Assembly (NCBI GenBank): GCA_900155495.1
Contig: FTLJ01000109.1
Span: 1-64,000, forward strand
Direction: 5' to 3'
DNA from: Porogramme epimiltina
Lineage: Eukaryota; Basidiomycota; Agaricomycetes; Polyporales; Polyporaceae
Length of the DNA stretch: 64,000 nucleotides
Positions within the stretch are counted from its first letter, which is position 1; the number at the start of each line of letters is the position of its first letter. The notes under the pieces were generated by a model that saw nothing but the letters and a program-made list of their open reading frames with translations, did no database searches and had not been told where the DNA came from. The position numbers were made by a program, and so were the translations under genes. Shown piece after piece: positions 32,522 to 43,400 of this stretch.

Positions 32522-34192
32522 TCATATGCGTCGATGTTCGGAACTAGGTTCCAACTCGGGGGGCGTAATCTAAAGGAGGACAGTGCAGACTTGCAGTTAG
32601 CAGCGGAAACAAAAACGTCACCGAGGAACCGAACCGCGAACACTCACACTGCTTATCGCAGACTCAACCCCGGCGCGTAGTGCGCCCTCCACCTCCAGAA
32701 CTATCCGTACGAACGTGCTGAAGTCCACCGAATTCCAGGGGTCGTCCGGCTGTGCACTAGTTTTCCTCTCGCGCGCGGCCGCTACGAGGAGCGCGCTAGC
32801 CTCAAAGTCCACGAGTATCCGCGCGGGCGCCCGCGCGCCATCAGCCACGTCGTGAAAGGCTTTGGCCAGGCGCCCCTGCAACCATGCCAGCGCGGCCCAC
32901 GCCGTCTCTCCTTCGCGGCGCTCAAACGGCTTCCTGCAAGGAGGCGTCGCCATGTCAGCTACATACATAGACACGCGCTGAAGCTCTTCGGAGACCGCGC
33001 GCGCGCACTCGCTATGGTAGTCGAGGAGCCTGTCGTAGGCCTGCGCAGTGCAGTGCTCCATGCTGGGGGCATAAACGCCCGTCATAATGCTCGCCAGAGT
33101 CCTCTTCGCCGCGTCGTGAACGATTTGCTCGCCCAGCTCATTGTGGATGGCTGCAAAATATGCTTCTATAGGCCTTAGAGTTGCTACGCTGTCCCAACGC
33201 CGTCTCGCCGCCTTGCAAAGACTGTGAGCATCGTACCGTTTGCTCGTCATCCAGAATGCGGCCAGGCCAGAGGCGTCAAAAGGTAAGTTGTCACTGCCCT
33301 TGTAGCAAACGTGCAATAAGTCGATAAGTATGTAGGATTTCGCGTCCACGGAGAGTACGGGGAGGGGGCTTCCGTTCTTGAGCGATTCGAGAAGTTTGGG
33401 GATACATAACGCGAGAATGAGTCGATGGGCACTTATCTCCACCCCGTCGGCGCACAGTAAGGTCACATCAGGGGCAGGGTCGTAGGGTATAAAGTGAAGA
33501 GGGCTAGGTTCGTGATATTTTGAGGGTAGGGATGATGACACGGGGCTGAGGGATCTGAGTGGGCAGTTCCGGTAGGGAAAGCTTAAGTGTAACAGTGCAA
33601 GGAGACGGAAGTAATCGCCGGCGCTGACTCCCTTCAATAAGTCGCGTTCTGTACGGAAGGGAGCCCGTTTGTCGTTCGAGGAGGTGGCTTGAGTGGCTAC
33701 TACGAGCTGCTGTGCTGCTTGTTGTGCGACAGTATCGAGCCCTGCCTCACAAGCCACCGCCCATACGCGAAATGGTTTGGAAGGCACGAGCGAGAGAAGG
33801 TTGCGTGTTATCAACGTGATAGGCCACTCCATGACGTACTTCGTCGCGGCTCGCAGGACAGGGACGATATCCTCCAGTGGCTCAAGCTCGGGCTTGTTCA
33901 CCGGATAGCACAGTAGCAGCAGCCTTCGGAGCGTCTTGGAATCCTCAACGAGATCAACATCAGGGAGGCATTGGTTCTTAATACGTTCTTCATTTTGTGG
34001 TTGAGGAATCGATAACATGTCAGCGAAGATATGAGAAGCTTGAGCGAGGATGCTGTGGTGGACATGGAAGTCGACGTGATCGGATGAGCGTAGGATGATG
34101 TCCGCGGATGGCTGGTTGAAGGGGAACTCGGCGGCCCCGTTAGACGGTGAAGTGCTTGCAGGAGACAGGAGTAGTCCAAGGGCGTGGGTCAT
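32522..34192 (-). CDS. Double BTB/POZ-domain protein (BTB-8)
   Basis: Predicted 530 aa in tandem with BTB-7 and BTB-9, same strand. First BTB near residue 28 (ADIILRSSDHVDFHVHHSIL), BACK-like helices with KPFRVWAVACEAGLD, second BTB near 238 (PDVTLLCADGVEISAHRLIL). The C-terminal W-C-x-x-C motif is absent. A 78-nt phase-0 intron (32647-32570) with a perfect branch site (GCTAACTG) joins to a last exon of 15 codons that still ends in R-R-I, like several siblings. If the intron were retained the frame would stop after about nine more residues. Adaptor role by family only. Confidence 0.82.
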
Positions 34193-34484
34193 GATGAGGG
34201 TATAGGTTAGGTCCGTAAGACGGTGGTCAAGGATCGAAATGCGGCGCTAGGCAGACTGAGACAACGGCCCTACTAGCGCTTTGTTTCAATCCCCTTGTTA
34301 TATATTACATAATCTTGGATAACAAGCAAGAGGCAAGTTTATGCTAGGACCAGCCGGCCTCCGAGCCGCGCCCTACATCTATCGAGCACGCAACGAGACT
34401 CTAATATGGAGCGAAGGAGCTATAGATATAGCTCACACAAGAAGTCACATCGGATATCATCATACACTGAGCAACCACTACCAG
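34193..34484. other. Intergenic between BTB-8 and BTB-9
   Basis: About 290 bp containing the BTB-8 promoter; no gene is seen. Confidence 0.5.
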
Positions 34485-36132
34485 TCAAGTCATGAGCGTA
34501 ACCTAGTGCATCGAAAGAGTTTCAAAACACATTCGAGATCAGTGCATGTCCTTATAACAGATACGTGGTAAGAGAACTTGCCCTGTTGATCGCAGCCGCA
34601 ACCGATGGCTGCAATGTAGTCTCGATCTTCAAGATAGCCTCCATGAACTTGTAGAAATCTAATCTATGACTGTACGGCCAAATGTTGCACCCCGAGCTCC
34701 GGGCGCCGGAGAGCAGAGAATGGGCGTTGAATTCGGCCAGGCTTTTCCCGGGACTGAAAGTGCCGTCTTCCATTGCGACCTTGGTAGATTCGAGACGAAC
34801 CTTCACCCAGCCGACGGCGGATGATGGAATGGCATTTATAGCGTCACTATTGAAGCCAGAATCGGACCCCTTGGCGAGTGGGGTCACTGCAGATACCCAG
34901 TCTGATCTCGTTCGCTGGATCTCGGCGCAGACGGCCTGAGAACAAGCGTGGTGGTATTCGAGGAGGTGATAATATGCTATGGCCGCAGTATTCTCCATTG
35001 CCGGAGTGTAGGACCTAATCAGCGGTTTTTCGAGGGTCTTCTTTGCTGCTGCACTTGCAAGCATTGGGTCTAGATTTGCATATTGCCTCGCTACGAAGTA
35101 CGCTTCGAGCGGTGCCGCCTTCGCATGCTTCTCCCAGCATCGTTCGGCGACCATGCTGTAGACTCGAAGCATCTGATATTTCTGAGCTGCAGCCATGATA
35201 CCGGCGAGAGTGGCGAGGTCTGTCGGTAATCCTTCTTCTCCCACGTAGCACACCCGCAAGAGGTCGCAGAGCGCCTCAAGGGGGAGATCCACCTTCACCA
35301 CAGGACGCCGCGTCGAGTTGAGACCTAACAATGAAGCGCCAAGAGACACGGATGGGATGAGGGTGGGAGAGTTAAGGGCAATGATAAGTCGATGAGCTCC
35401 TGTTTGGCGACCATCTGGGCACTCTAGAGTGACATCCGGAGGCGAAAACTGCAGTACGTGGGCAGGGTAAAGAAAGCCTATGGAAAACGGACGTGTGGAA
35501 GAATGGGGTGCGGTAGGGCGTGTCAAATAGGTCGGGGTAGTGGTGGGACGAAGGAACTCGCGAAGACGGAAGTACTGGCCAGCTGTAACTCCATCCAATA
35601 CCCCCACACCCTCTTGTTGAAGGAGCGTCTCCAGAACTGAGATTGGCGTTGTGGGCGCAACGGCTCTGTTTCTGATGCCCGTCGCCGCCTGTCGGACCAC
35701 GGCATCCAGTCCAGTCCGGCTCGCGATCGCCCATACACGAAGGGGATTCAGGGGAATTAACGCGAGAAGATCGCGTGCGAGCAAGGTGATAGGCCACTCC
35801 ATGTCGTACTTCAACGCTCCTTCGAGTACGGAAACAATATCATCTAGCGATCCGAGGTCCGGCTTGTTGACCGGGTAGCAGAGGAGCAGGAGATTCCGGA
35901 GCGTTTTGCTGTCCTCAGTGACGTCGACGATAGGGCACGCGTCGCCGTGTCCAGTGGGGGGATGGGGTTGAGGGACAGTGAGCATGTCCGCAAACACAGG
36001 AGAGGCTTGCGAGAGGATGATACGATGGACATGGAAATCGACGTGGTCTGAGGAGCGGAGGGTGATATCTGCAGACGGTTGATTGAACGGCGACCCTGCG
36101 GCCGTGCCCGAGCTGCTTTGACTATTGTTCAT
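34485..36132 (-). CDS. Double BTB/POZ-domain protein (BTB-9)
   Basis: Predicted 522 aa, nearest relative BTB-7. First BTB near residue 20 (ADITLRSSDHVDFHVHRIIL), BACK-like helices with NPLRVWAIASRTGLD, second BTB near 243 (PDVTLECPDGRQTGAHRLII), C-terminal N-I-W-P-Y-S-H-R replacing W-C-x-x-C. The ATG at 36132 (MNNSQSS) is chosen; the frame is open to 36297 but the extra N-terminus is hydrophobic, unlike the siblings. The terminal intron (34581-34503) begins GCAAGT, so it is a second GC-AG intron at this conserved site; the last exon codes VTLMT. Without splicing the product would end SSLTTYLL. Confidence 0.8.
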
Positions 36133-37097
36133 ATCGACCTTGCTTCTTGTAAGCTTTCGAAGAAGTTGTGGTCGGCTCAAGGTTGGAGTCAAAGAGAACG
36201 GACTGGGCCTCCGATGATACTGTACAGTGGTCGTAATGATAAGGAATATTAGCGCCGAATAGTAAGGATAGCTGTTTATAATTACTATACTAGTCAACTA
36301 GTTACTACTAATCCGCGTCTTCTTCCGCTTCTTAGCGTTGCCTTTACAATTAACTATCAAGGTGCTCAACCCACGGCATTGAAGAAAAGGGTGAGCGGGC
36401 GTAGACCCTTGGTCTCACAAGTTGAGAAAACGTATGACGGGAGCGTTGCTCAAGTCAGAATCGGATAGTGACTAGGTCCGCGTTCAGTGGGACAACATGC
36501 TATCCATGCTCGTATTCGCAATCAAAGCAGACAAACTGATCCGACAACCCACATTTCGAAATGACCACAGTCTGTGCATGCGGATAAAAGGTCTACACTC
36601 ACGGGCAGAGTAGTAGCATGCTTGGTTTACTCCGACCTTTCTGAAAGTCTTGACGTCCAAGGAGACTGCCGTGGATGTTGGCCCATCAGGCAAGTCGTGG
36701 GGGTTACAGGGGTTTCAACACCCCTCGGAAGGCTTGGTCTCTTCTAAAAGTTGGGCGTGGATCCTGCACAACATTGATCCGGACAAAGGTCGCGCTCATG
36801 TGACTTGCATCGTTGAGAAACGCGGTGCGTGGATTAGGCGTTAAACGCATGCCCACACATTGCACAACTCACCTCTGACCACCACTGTGGCCACTTCTAG
36901 TTCATTCTTCCACAACGCACCCCTCAGTGGAGTTACTCGCTTCGACGTGTGGAACATTTCAAAATGAACAAGGCTGAATCATCCATAGTAAGCTCATAGT
37001 TGTGGTTTGACCACCCGGGTGGATAGTACTCACTTAGTTCCCTACCACACATCTACTGTGGAAGGATGTCACCCCAGATATCCTCATTCAGAGAGTA
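36133..37097. other. Intergenic with a possible small gene
   Basis: About 960 bp. It contains the BTB-9 promoter and the low-confidence + strand candidate listed separately at 36638-36977. Confidence 0.4.
36638..36977 (+). CDS. Candidate small gene, unrecognised
   Basis: An open stretch from about 36638 with protein-like composition (GKSWGLQGFQHPSEG, SKSWAWILHNIDPDKG) runs to a good donor (CGCG|GTGCGT at 36824). An acceptor CTTCTAG near 36899 keeps the frame for another 25 codons to a TGA near 36977. The 5' end is not resolved: no clear first exon or in-frame ATG context was found apart from an ATG at 36650. No domain recognised. It may be a relic. Confidence 0.25.
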
Positions 37098-37700
37098 ATG
37101 GAGAAGATTTCAGCACTGGAAGAACATGAGCTGAAGAAACGAGAGGAACGTCGGCGGAAACTCGCTTCCACAGCACCACGGGGTTTATTGCTCCTTACCA
37201 CTCCCTTGCGTGAAGCGGATGGCGTCGACATTCTCCGGCGGTGTCGAGCCCACTTCAGTCAGAAACTCATAGAGATCCAGTCTGCAACGGAAGTCCGCAC
37301 CTCATCTGTGGAGGAAAAGGAGATGGAGGTTCAGAGTTACAATGCGCATAGGACACCCGTCCGACCGCTTGCACGCCCCTTACCAGCCATTCCGACATCA
37401 ACTGGGCGAAGTGTCAGGAAGACTTGGCGACAAGATGAGAATATCCCACCGAACCGGGCACCAATCGGTCCCAGAGCGCAGAGGTCCATCCTTTCACCCC
37501 GAAGAACAGTCGGATTGGCCGGAGGAACAAGTCCCGGATATGGCTGTATTACTGTCGAACCAGTCGTGGCAAGTGACGCCGACCAAGTGTATGCGGCCAT
37601 GGGATACTTGGGCGGCTTGAATGCCTTCCAGAGCGGGGCGAACGTGGCCTTGGCTGGAAAACGTGCAATGGATAAGAATCAAGAGCTCCCGGGGGAATAG
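37098..37700 (+). CDS. Hypothetical basic protein with N-terminal coiled coil
   Basis: Uninterrupted frame of 200 aa starting at an ATG. Residues 1-25 are strongly charged and helical (LEEHELKKREERRRKL), likely a short coiled coil. A middle region with R-P-L-A-R-P-L-P-A-I-P is proline/arginine-rich. The C-terminal 50 residues (GCITVEPVVASDADQVYAAM) look folded. No family recognised. Upstream BTB-9 is divergent and downstream is about 1 kb of unassigned sequence, so context gives no clue. It could also be one exon of a longer gene: the stop TAG is followed directly by GTGGTC. Confidence 0.5.
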   Translation: MEKISALEEHELKKREERRRKLASTAPRGLLLLTTPLREADGVDILRRCRAHFSQKLIEIQSATEVRTSSVEEKEMEVQSYNAHRTPVRPLARPLPAIPTSTGRSVRKTWRQDENIPPNRAPIGPRAQRSILSPRRTVGLAGGTSPGYGCITVEPVVASDADQVYAAMGYLGGLNAFQSGANVALAGKRAMDKNQELPGE

Positions 37701-38700
37701 GTGGTCTGTTGCGAAGGATAGGGTGTCTCCGGGTACGTTCTACAAGTCAATATTTTGTAAAATCTGCTTGATTCAGATTATTTTTGAAGGTGCATGCCAT
37801 GTCCAGGGCCGAAGACGTACCTGTGCCTGCCAGGACGAGCTCCCCTTCGGCTGTGGTAAGGACAACCAGCGACTGAAAGCCTGGTGTTGGAGCGACTACG
37901 GCGACTCCGCACACTGCCAGTACTCTGCTCTTCTCTCATTTCCATAACTCGCATGGTTCGCATCGAGGTCATGCACCTCATTCTCATATTGTATCTCAAG
38001 TAGTGTTACGACATCATAATAGTTCCTAGTTGTGCTGTAATGTCTCGTCAGCGTTAGTTTTTCGCATTCAATGTTGTACATTTGACTCACTTGTGAAAGC
38101 ATGACACGAATTTCTTACACTGTGGACCTCACTTTTGCCTGGAGTCCGTCAACCTAGGCATCAAATACTATTAGAGCCAAGATAACCAAGACCGCTGTAG
38201 TTATAGCTGTCCACGGTAGAGCCGATGATCAGTCGAAATTGGCGAAATTGAGAGTTTGCATCTCGAGTTCAAGACAGCGGAGGCCACGTCAGTCACAGGG
38301 CCGAGACTATTTGACGCCACTCTTCTGGTACTTCTTACGTCGTGGTTTCGATTCCCAGACATGGCAAAAATAACGGAGGCAGTAGGAAGAAAGAGGATGC
38401 GATTCCAAACCCTCGATAACTCACCATACTGCCGCCAGCTTTCCTTCAAATGGACCTCTCATAATTTGCACCTCTCTTTCACGAAATCTTGAGTCCAGGG
38501 GCATTTGATACCAGATCCGGATGACGTCAGACATGAAGTGACGGAGGTGTACACACGTCGGCGCTTGCAGGCCTCCGACTTGATCCATCTCAGTCGCCTT
38601 GCGGCAGCACAATCGTGTACCCAAGACTATTATACAGGCCGACGACCCATCTCAGGTAATAGTACTATTTTCTCATTAGAAGACTCGAAAACGTGTTTAA
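37701..38700. other. Intergenic region upstream of NAD(P)HX dehydratase
   Basis: About 1 kb, A+T-rich in part (37960-38150). Several short frames but no consistent gene model. It should contain the promoter of the dehydratase gene. Confidence 0.45.
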
Positions 38701-40067
38701 ATGTCTGATTCCAGCAGGTATCCGAGTTTTGTGCCCAGCATGCCCGTCCCAAAACATATAATCAACCAAATCAAAGCCATCATCCCCCCGCTCAACGGGA
38801 CGTTACATAAGGGTCAATCAGGTCGTGTAGGTGTCCTTGGAGGCGCATTAGAGTATGAACCCCGTGTCGAGCCACGAGGTAGCCACTGATGGCATGTGTT
38901 TAGCTATACAGGGGCGCCGTTCTTTGCGTCCATGTCTGCACTGCGGATTGTAGGCACCGTTTGCCTCCAAGATTTGACAGCACTAAGCTGACGTGCTCAA
39001 TGGGGACCATAGGGTGCAGACCTTTCTCATGTGATATGTTCTCCCACGGCCGCTGGCGCAATCAAGTCGTACTCGCCAGATCTTATCGTTCATCCTATCC
39101 TGCAGGAAGACCGGTAAGCACCGTTTGGCAACCCGCCTTCTCTTCACTGTTTGACATGCATATTTCCTATAAGAACACCAGATGTTGTGAAATCGGAGCT
39201 TTCGTCACTGCTCTCACGCCTTCATGTCTTGATTGTTGGACCCGGGCTAGGTCGAGAGGACTACATGATCAAATTTGCAAAGCTCGCAGTCAACATTGCA
39301 AAGGGCCGCGGAATGTACGTCGTGCTCGACGCGGACGCTCTTTGGATGCTAGACCAGGACCTCGCGCTCATCGACGGATATCGTCGCGCTGTTCTCACCC
39401 CAAATGTCGTAGAATTCAAGCGACTCAGTGAGAGTGTGGTAAGTGTCGGGTTCCGGCGATCCATGACCCTGTTTATGTCTTCTGATACACTGGTGGGCTC
39501 TATAGAAGGTGGACCCAAACGCTCCTCCCGAAGAGCACGCGATGCTTGTTTCTCGCGCGCTCGGCGGTGTCACGGTTCTGCAGAAAGGCAGCGAAGACAT
39601 GATTTGCACGAACACCGGAAAGACTGGCAAACAGCAAGCAGAGGCGAGCAAGATTTCGGAAGGAGATTCAACGGAGGAGCGAGTAGTTGTCGATGTTCCC
39701 GGCGGCCTCAAACGCTGTGGCGGGCAAGGTGATATCCTCAGTGGAGCTGTAGGCACCATGTTAGCTTGGGGCAAATGCTTTGAAGACGGCGCTTTCGGGT
39801 GAGCTTGTTGAACACAAAATATATAGTATGACACTGATTTGGGGGCGTATAAGCGACGGGTCAATTCCGCCATCTAGGATTCCTCTTCTTGCTGCTGTGG
39901 GTGGATCTATGGTTACTAGGTCCGCATCCCGGAGAGCATTCAGTAAACTTGGCAGGAGTGAGTTTTTCCCGTAAGATTTTAAGGGGCACTAATGACCCGT
40001 GACAATAGGCGTTGTCACTCAGGATATGCTTCCGGAACTGGGGGACGCATTTTCAGAATGCTTCTGA
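38701..40067 (+). CDS. ATP-dependent (S)-NAD(P)H-hydrate dehydratase
   Basis: Metabolite-repair enzyme that regenerates NAD(P)H from the hydrated form NAD(P)HX using ATP; cytosolic or mitochondrial. Seven exons (38701-38852, 38904-38949, 39013-39113, 39174-39438, 39506-39798, 39878-39957, 40009-40067) sum in frame to 331 aa, the usual length of the stand-alone eukaryotic enzyme (CARKD/YjeF C-terminal family). Motifs in order: [77 protein letters not shown] and the ATP/Mg loop [10 protein letters not shown]. The end [14 protein letters not shown] matches the family. It converges on tRNA-Pro and the TFIIIC gene. Confidence 0.93.
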
Positions 40068-40307
40068 GAATCGGATTGGCTATGAGGTGACCGTGCTGCC
40101 AGTGAGGAGGACGAGCTTAGGTTGGGTGACATCGGATATCTGAATGGCTCTGAGCATGAAGTTTTTTTTGTAAGATGTACGATACTAGGATCTGTGACTG
40201 CACGCTCGTACGCGCACTTGTTGAACATTGCGCTCGTTAGCGATGATGACGCTAGGTCCAAGGGGGCACACATGTAACTTATGGTACTTTAGAGAAAAAT
40301 ACACAAC

Positions 40308-40412
40308 GGCCCAATGGTCTAGTAGTATGATTCGCGCTTCGGGATTCCGTTCCCTCTCACATACAGTGAGAAAATATGCGCGAGGCCCCGGGTTCAATTC
40401 CCGGTTGGGCCC
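40308..40412 (+). tRNA. tRNA-Pro (CGG) with a 33-nt intron
   Basis: Acceptor stem GGCCCAA pairs with TTGGGCC, discriminator C. The anticodon stem CGCGC/GCGCG encloses loop TTCGGG plus T, with anticodon CGG at 40340-40342. An intron of 33 nt (40344-40376) follows position 37 and contains a CTCAC/GTGAG hairpin. The T arm is CCCGGG-TTCAATT-CCCGG and includes the B box. Confidence 0.93.
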
Positions 40413-40417
40413 TTTTT
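40413..40417 (+). terminator. RNA polymerase III terminator
   Basis: A run of five T directly after the tRNA-Pro discriminator base. Confidence 0.8.
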
Positions 40418-40483
40418 ATTTATTTATTCCTGGAAAACCGACAGCAAATAAACATCAAGCAAAATAAAACGCGATACATGCGA

Positions 40484-43400
40484 TTACAGAGACAACCACC
40501 GACGATACAGAGCGTGAGCGAGAGGTGTGGCACTGGTCGACACATAGATAAGTGATAAATTATACGCCGTTTCTCGGGCGAGGCTGACGTCCTGCCAGGT
40601 GTCAGCGCCGAGATAGTGGGCATATTGTAGACGGGCTCACCTCGTTGCCGGTCGCGAGCCTGTTCTCTACCATATCGAGCACTCTCTCGTAATGCTTGAC
40701 CGCAAGCGAATGTAGCCCTGGCATGTTGTCAGCAGAGAGGCTGAGACATAGGACGAGGTCCACCCACCGAGCTGTTGGAATATACGGCCAAAGTTGTACT
40801 CGACTTCTTCGACGCAGGGATCAGATTCTGCGCGAAGCTCGCGATATCGAGTCAGGAACCCGATACCCTACACGGTCGATCAGCAAAAGTTTCTCCGTCG
40901 TAGCAAGTACGCGTGCCTACCTGAGTGATGAGGTGGTGTCGGTTGTCCGATTGACGCTGCATCGCCCGGCCAACGGAAGCGATGGCCAAGGACAGACATA
41001 TAAGAGGGTCGTCCGGAGCGTAGTCGTACGCTTGGAGGAGGTAAACTGAGGCAGATCAGCGCTGGAATTCAGCGAGCACAGCCGAAACGGCATACAGAGA
41101 GCACTTTGATAGCTCTTGGCAGAGAGCATGATCTGTCCATAGACACCGACGTTGAGCGGATTTGGCTTCGTGGGAAGGCTCGACCTTTCGAGCTCCGAGA
41201 CTGCGGGGGCCTCCACTTCGTCTTCATCGTCAGGCACTTCGTCTGGGTCTGCCTTCGTCGTGTTGCCAACCATAGCCCAGCGTCGTTGCGCGTTGTTGAA
41301 GCGCACGGAATCGGTGTCTTTGACGGCCATATCCGCTAAACGAGTCTCTCGCAGAAGGTGTTTTGACAGCGTAGAGAGGAGGAATGCATCCGTGGCGCGG
41401 AGTCCGCTGCCGAGAGACGACACCAAGACGCGTATAGGCTCGTTATTGAACTGGTGGCCGCTGATGAGCTTCCGTGCATGTTCGACGACAGAGTGGAACT
41501 GATCAGCATGGATAGCGATGGCTGCAAGAGGCTGTCAGCACGAATGAACCACCCGAAAATGTTCGACGTACTAATCAGGCCTAGACGGATGGTGTCCTGC
41601 GACGAGCGGGTCTGATACGCGCTGGAGAAGAGCAGGTGTCGCAGAATTTCGTTCGCAAGGTCGTACTGGTTTCTTCGGGTGAGCAAGAAAGCGTACTGCG
41701 ACGCGTGACCATCAGGTTAGCTGCATAGACGTGAAGGCAAACACACTCAACGTGTAGAAACAAGCGTAACCAGTCCTCGAAAGAGATCGTACGAAACTCG
41801 CTCAGGCCCTCTGACTTGGCAGCCTTACGTGTAAGTGCATCGCGACCTGATCAAAACCCTCTTCAAGACGGTTATCAAAAGGAACAAGCAGAGGGACTTA
41901 CCTAGTTCGAGTTGGAGTCTAGACGCCATGTTGTCCTCGTTCGCTTCTGCCGTCTGCTTCCTCGAACTGCGCGGAAACATCCCGCGGAATCCGCGATGCT
42001 GTCGTAGATGCTTAGCGACCAGTCGGAAGATGCCAGAGGCATAGTGCCACGCACTCTGCTAGTCACAAACAATGCCCTCGTCTCCCGGAAAGACTCGACG
42101 AGCTTCTCCGCCTCGATCAACCACTCGCGTATCGCCTCGTCTTCGCCGGCGAGCATACGAGGCCACAGCTCTTGAACACGGCGCCACTGTTGAACCGCTT
42201 CACGCTCTTTCTGTGCTTCCAGTTCTCGAAGTTGAGCGTGCGTGAGCTTGTTTGGATTGGCCTTCGCCTTGCCCTTGACCGGAGTTCCGCGCGCTTTGCC
42301 TTCTACGAAGAGTGATGCCGAGCCTGACTCCCCCGATTCGGGGGCGTTCCGCTGCGCTCTGGGTTTTCGACGAGAGTCGATGACTGTATAGCATCCCATA
42401 AACCACGGCTTTGGGTCGCAAAATAACTCGTCGCACCTTGCATGACGAGATCAAGAGCCTTCCTCGGCTCGTTGAGAATCTCGTATATCTCCGCCAATGC
42501 CATCTTTGCATCATTGTTTGCAGAGTCGGCTTGGATGACTACACAAGAGCATGAACATTCGACGCTGCGTAGACAAGCTCGATAGAACATACCGTGCTCG
42601 TACACTTCAGCTGCTTCTTTGAGATCACCGACCATTCGACGGCATGCAGCGGCCTGCAAGAGCACATACATACTACTCGTCTATAGTCGGTTAGTCAGCA
42701 AACAGGTGCAACCTGTAAGGCAGAAGGGATACCAACCCCAGCGTCACCGCCTAGCATCTCGTAGATGTGCCCCGCCTCCGAGTACATCTCTCTATCATGA
42801 TAGGCATCTGCAATTTCCGCAAATAATGGAGCATATTCAGCGACTTCTTGAGACAGAATAACCTTGGCATGCATCTGTGGTGCGGAGGTTAAGATACGTG
42901 GAATTTAGGAGGAGAATATGGCCTACCTTGCCCTCTTCGATGTCTCCACTCTTGATTCTTGCAATCGCAAGCCTGTGTCGCGCGTTGATGTCCAATGGGT
43001 ACATACCCGGCGGCAATTCCCCCTCTCCGCCTCGCACTGCTCCACCATCTGGAACGTCCCATTCCCTGTCGTCTTCACACGCATCCCAAAACTTCTGTGT
43101 CGCCCGTCCCTGAAGCCACCTGCAACCTTTTCGGATAGTTTCTGCCGCCTTGACGTGTTCTCCAAGCGTGTTGTATAGGTCCGCGAGGATGAGAACGTGC
43201 ATGAGCCCGAATCCACCTCCCGGTACATCCGCACCAGAGATCGGGTCCACACCACGTCCGGAGGGGAATGTCGAGGCGTAGTGTTCGAACGCCGCCTGGA
43301 AGACCTTAGCACAACCCTGGAGGTCAGACAGTTCCACGAGAATGGGGTGAAGCTCATCCAAGACTGGAACACTATGTGGAAGGCGATTGAGCATTGCAAT

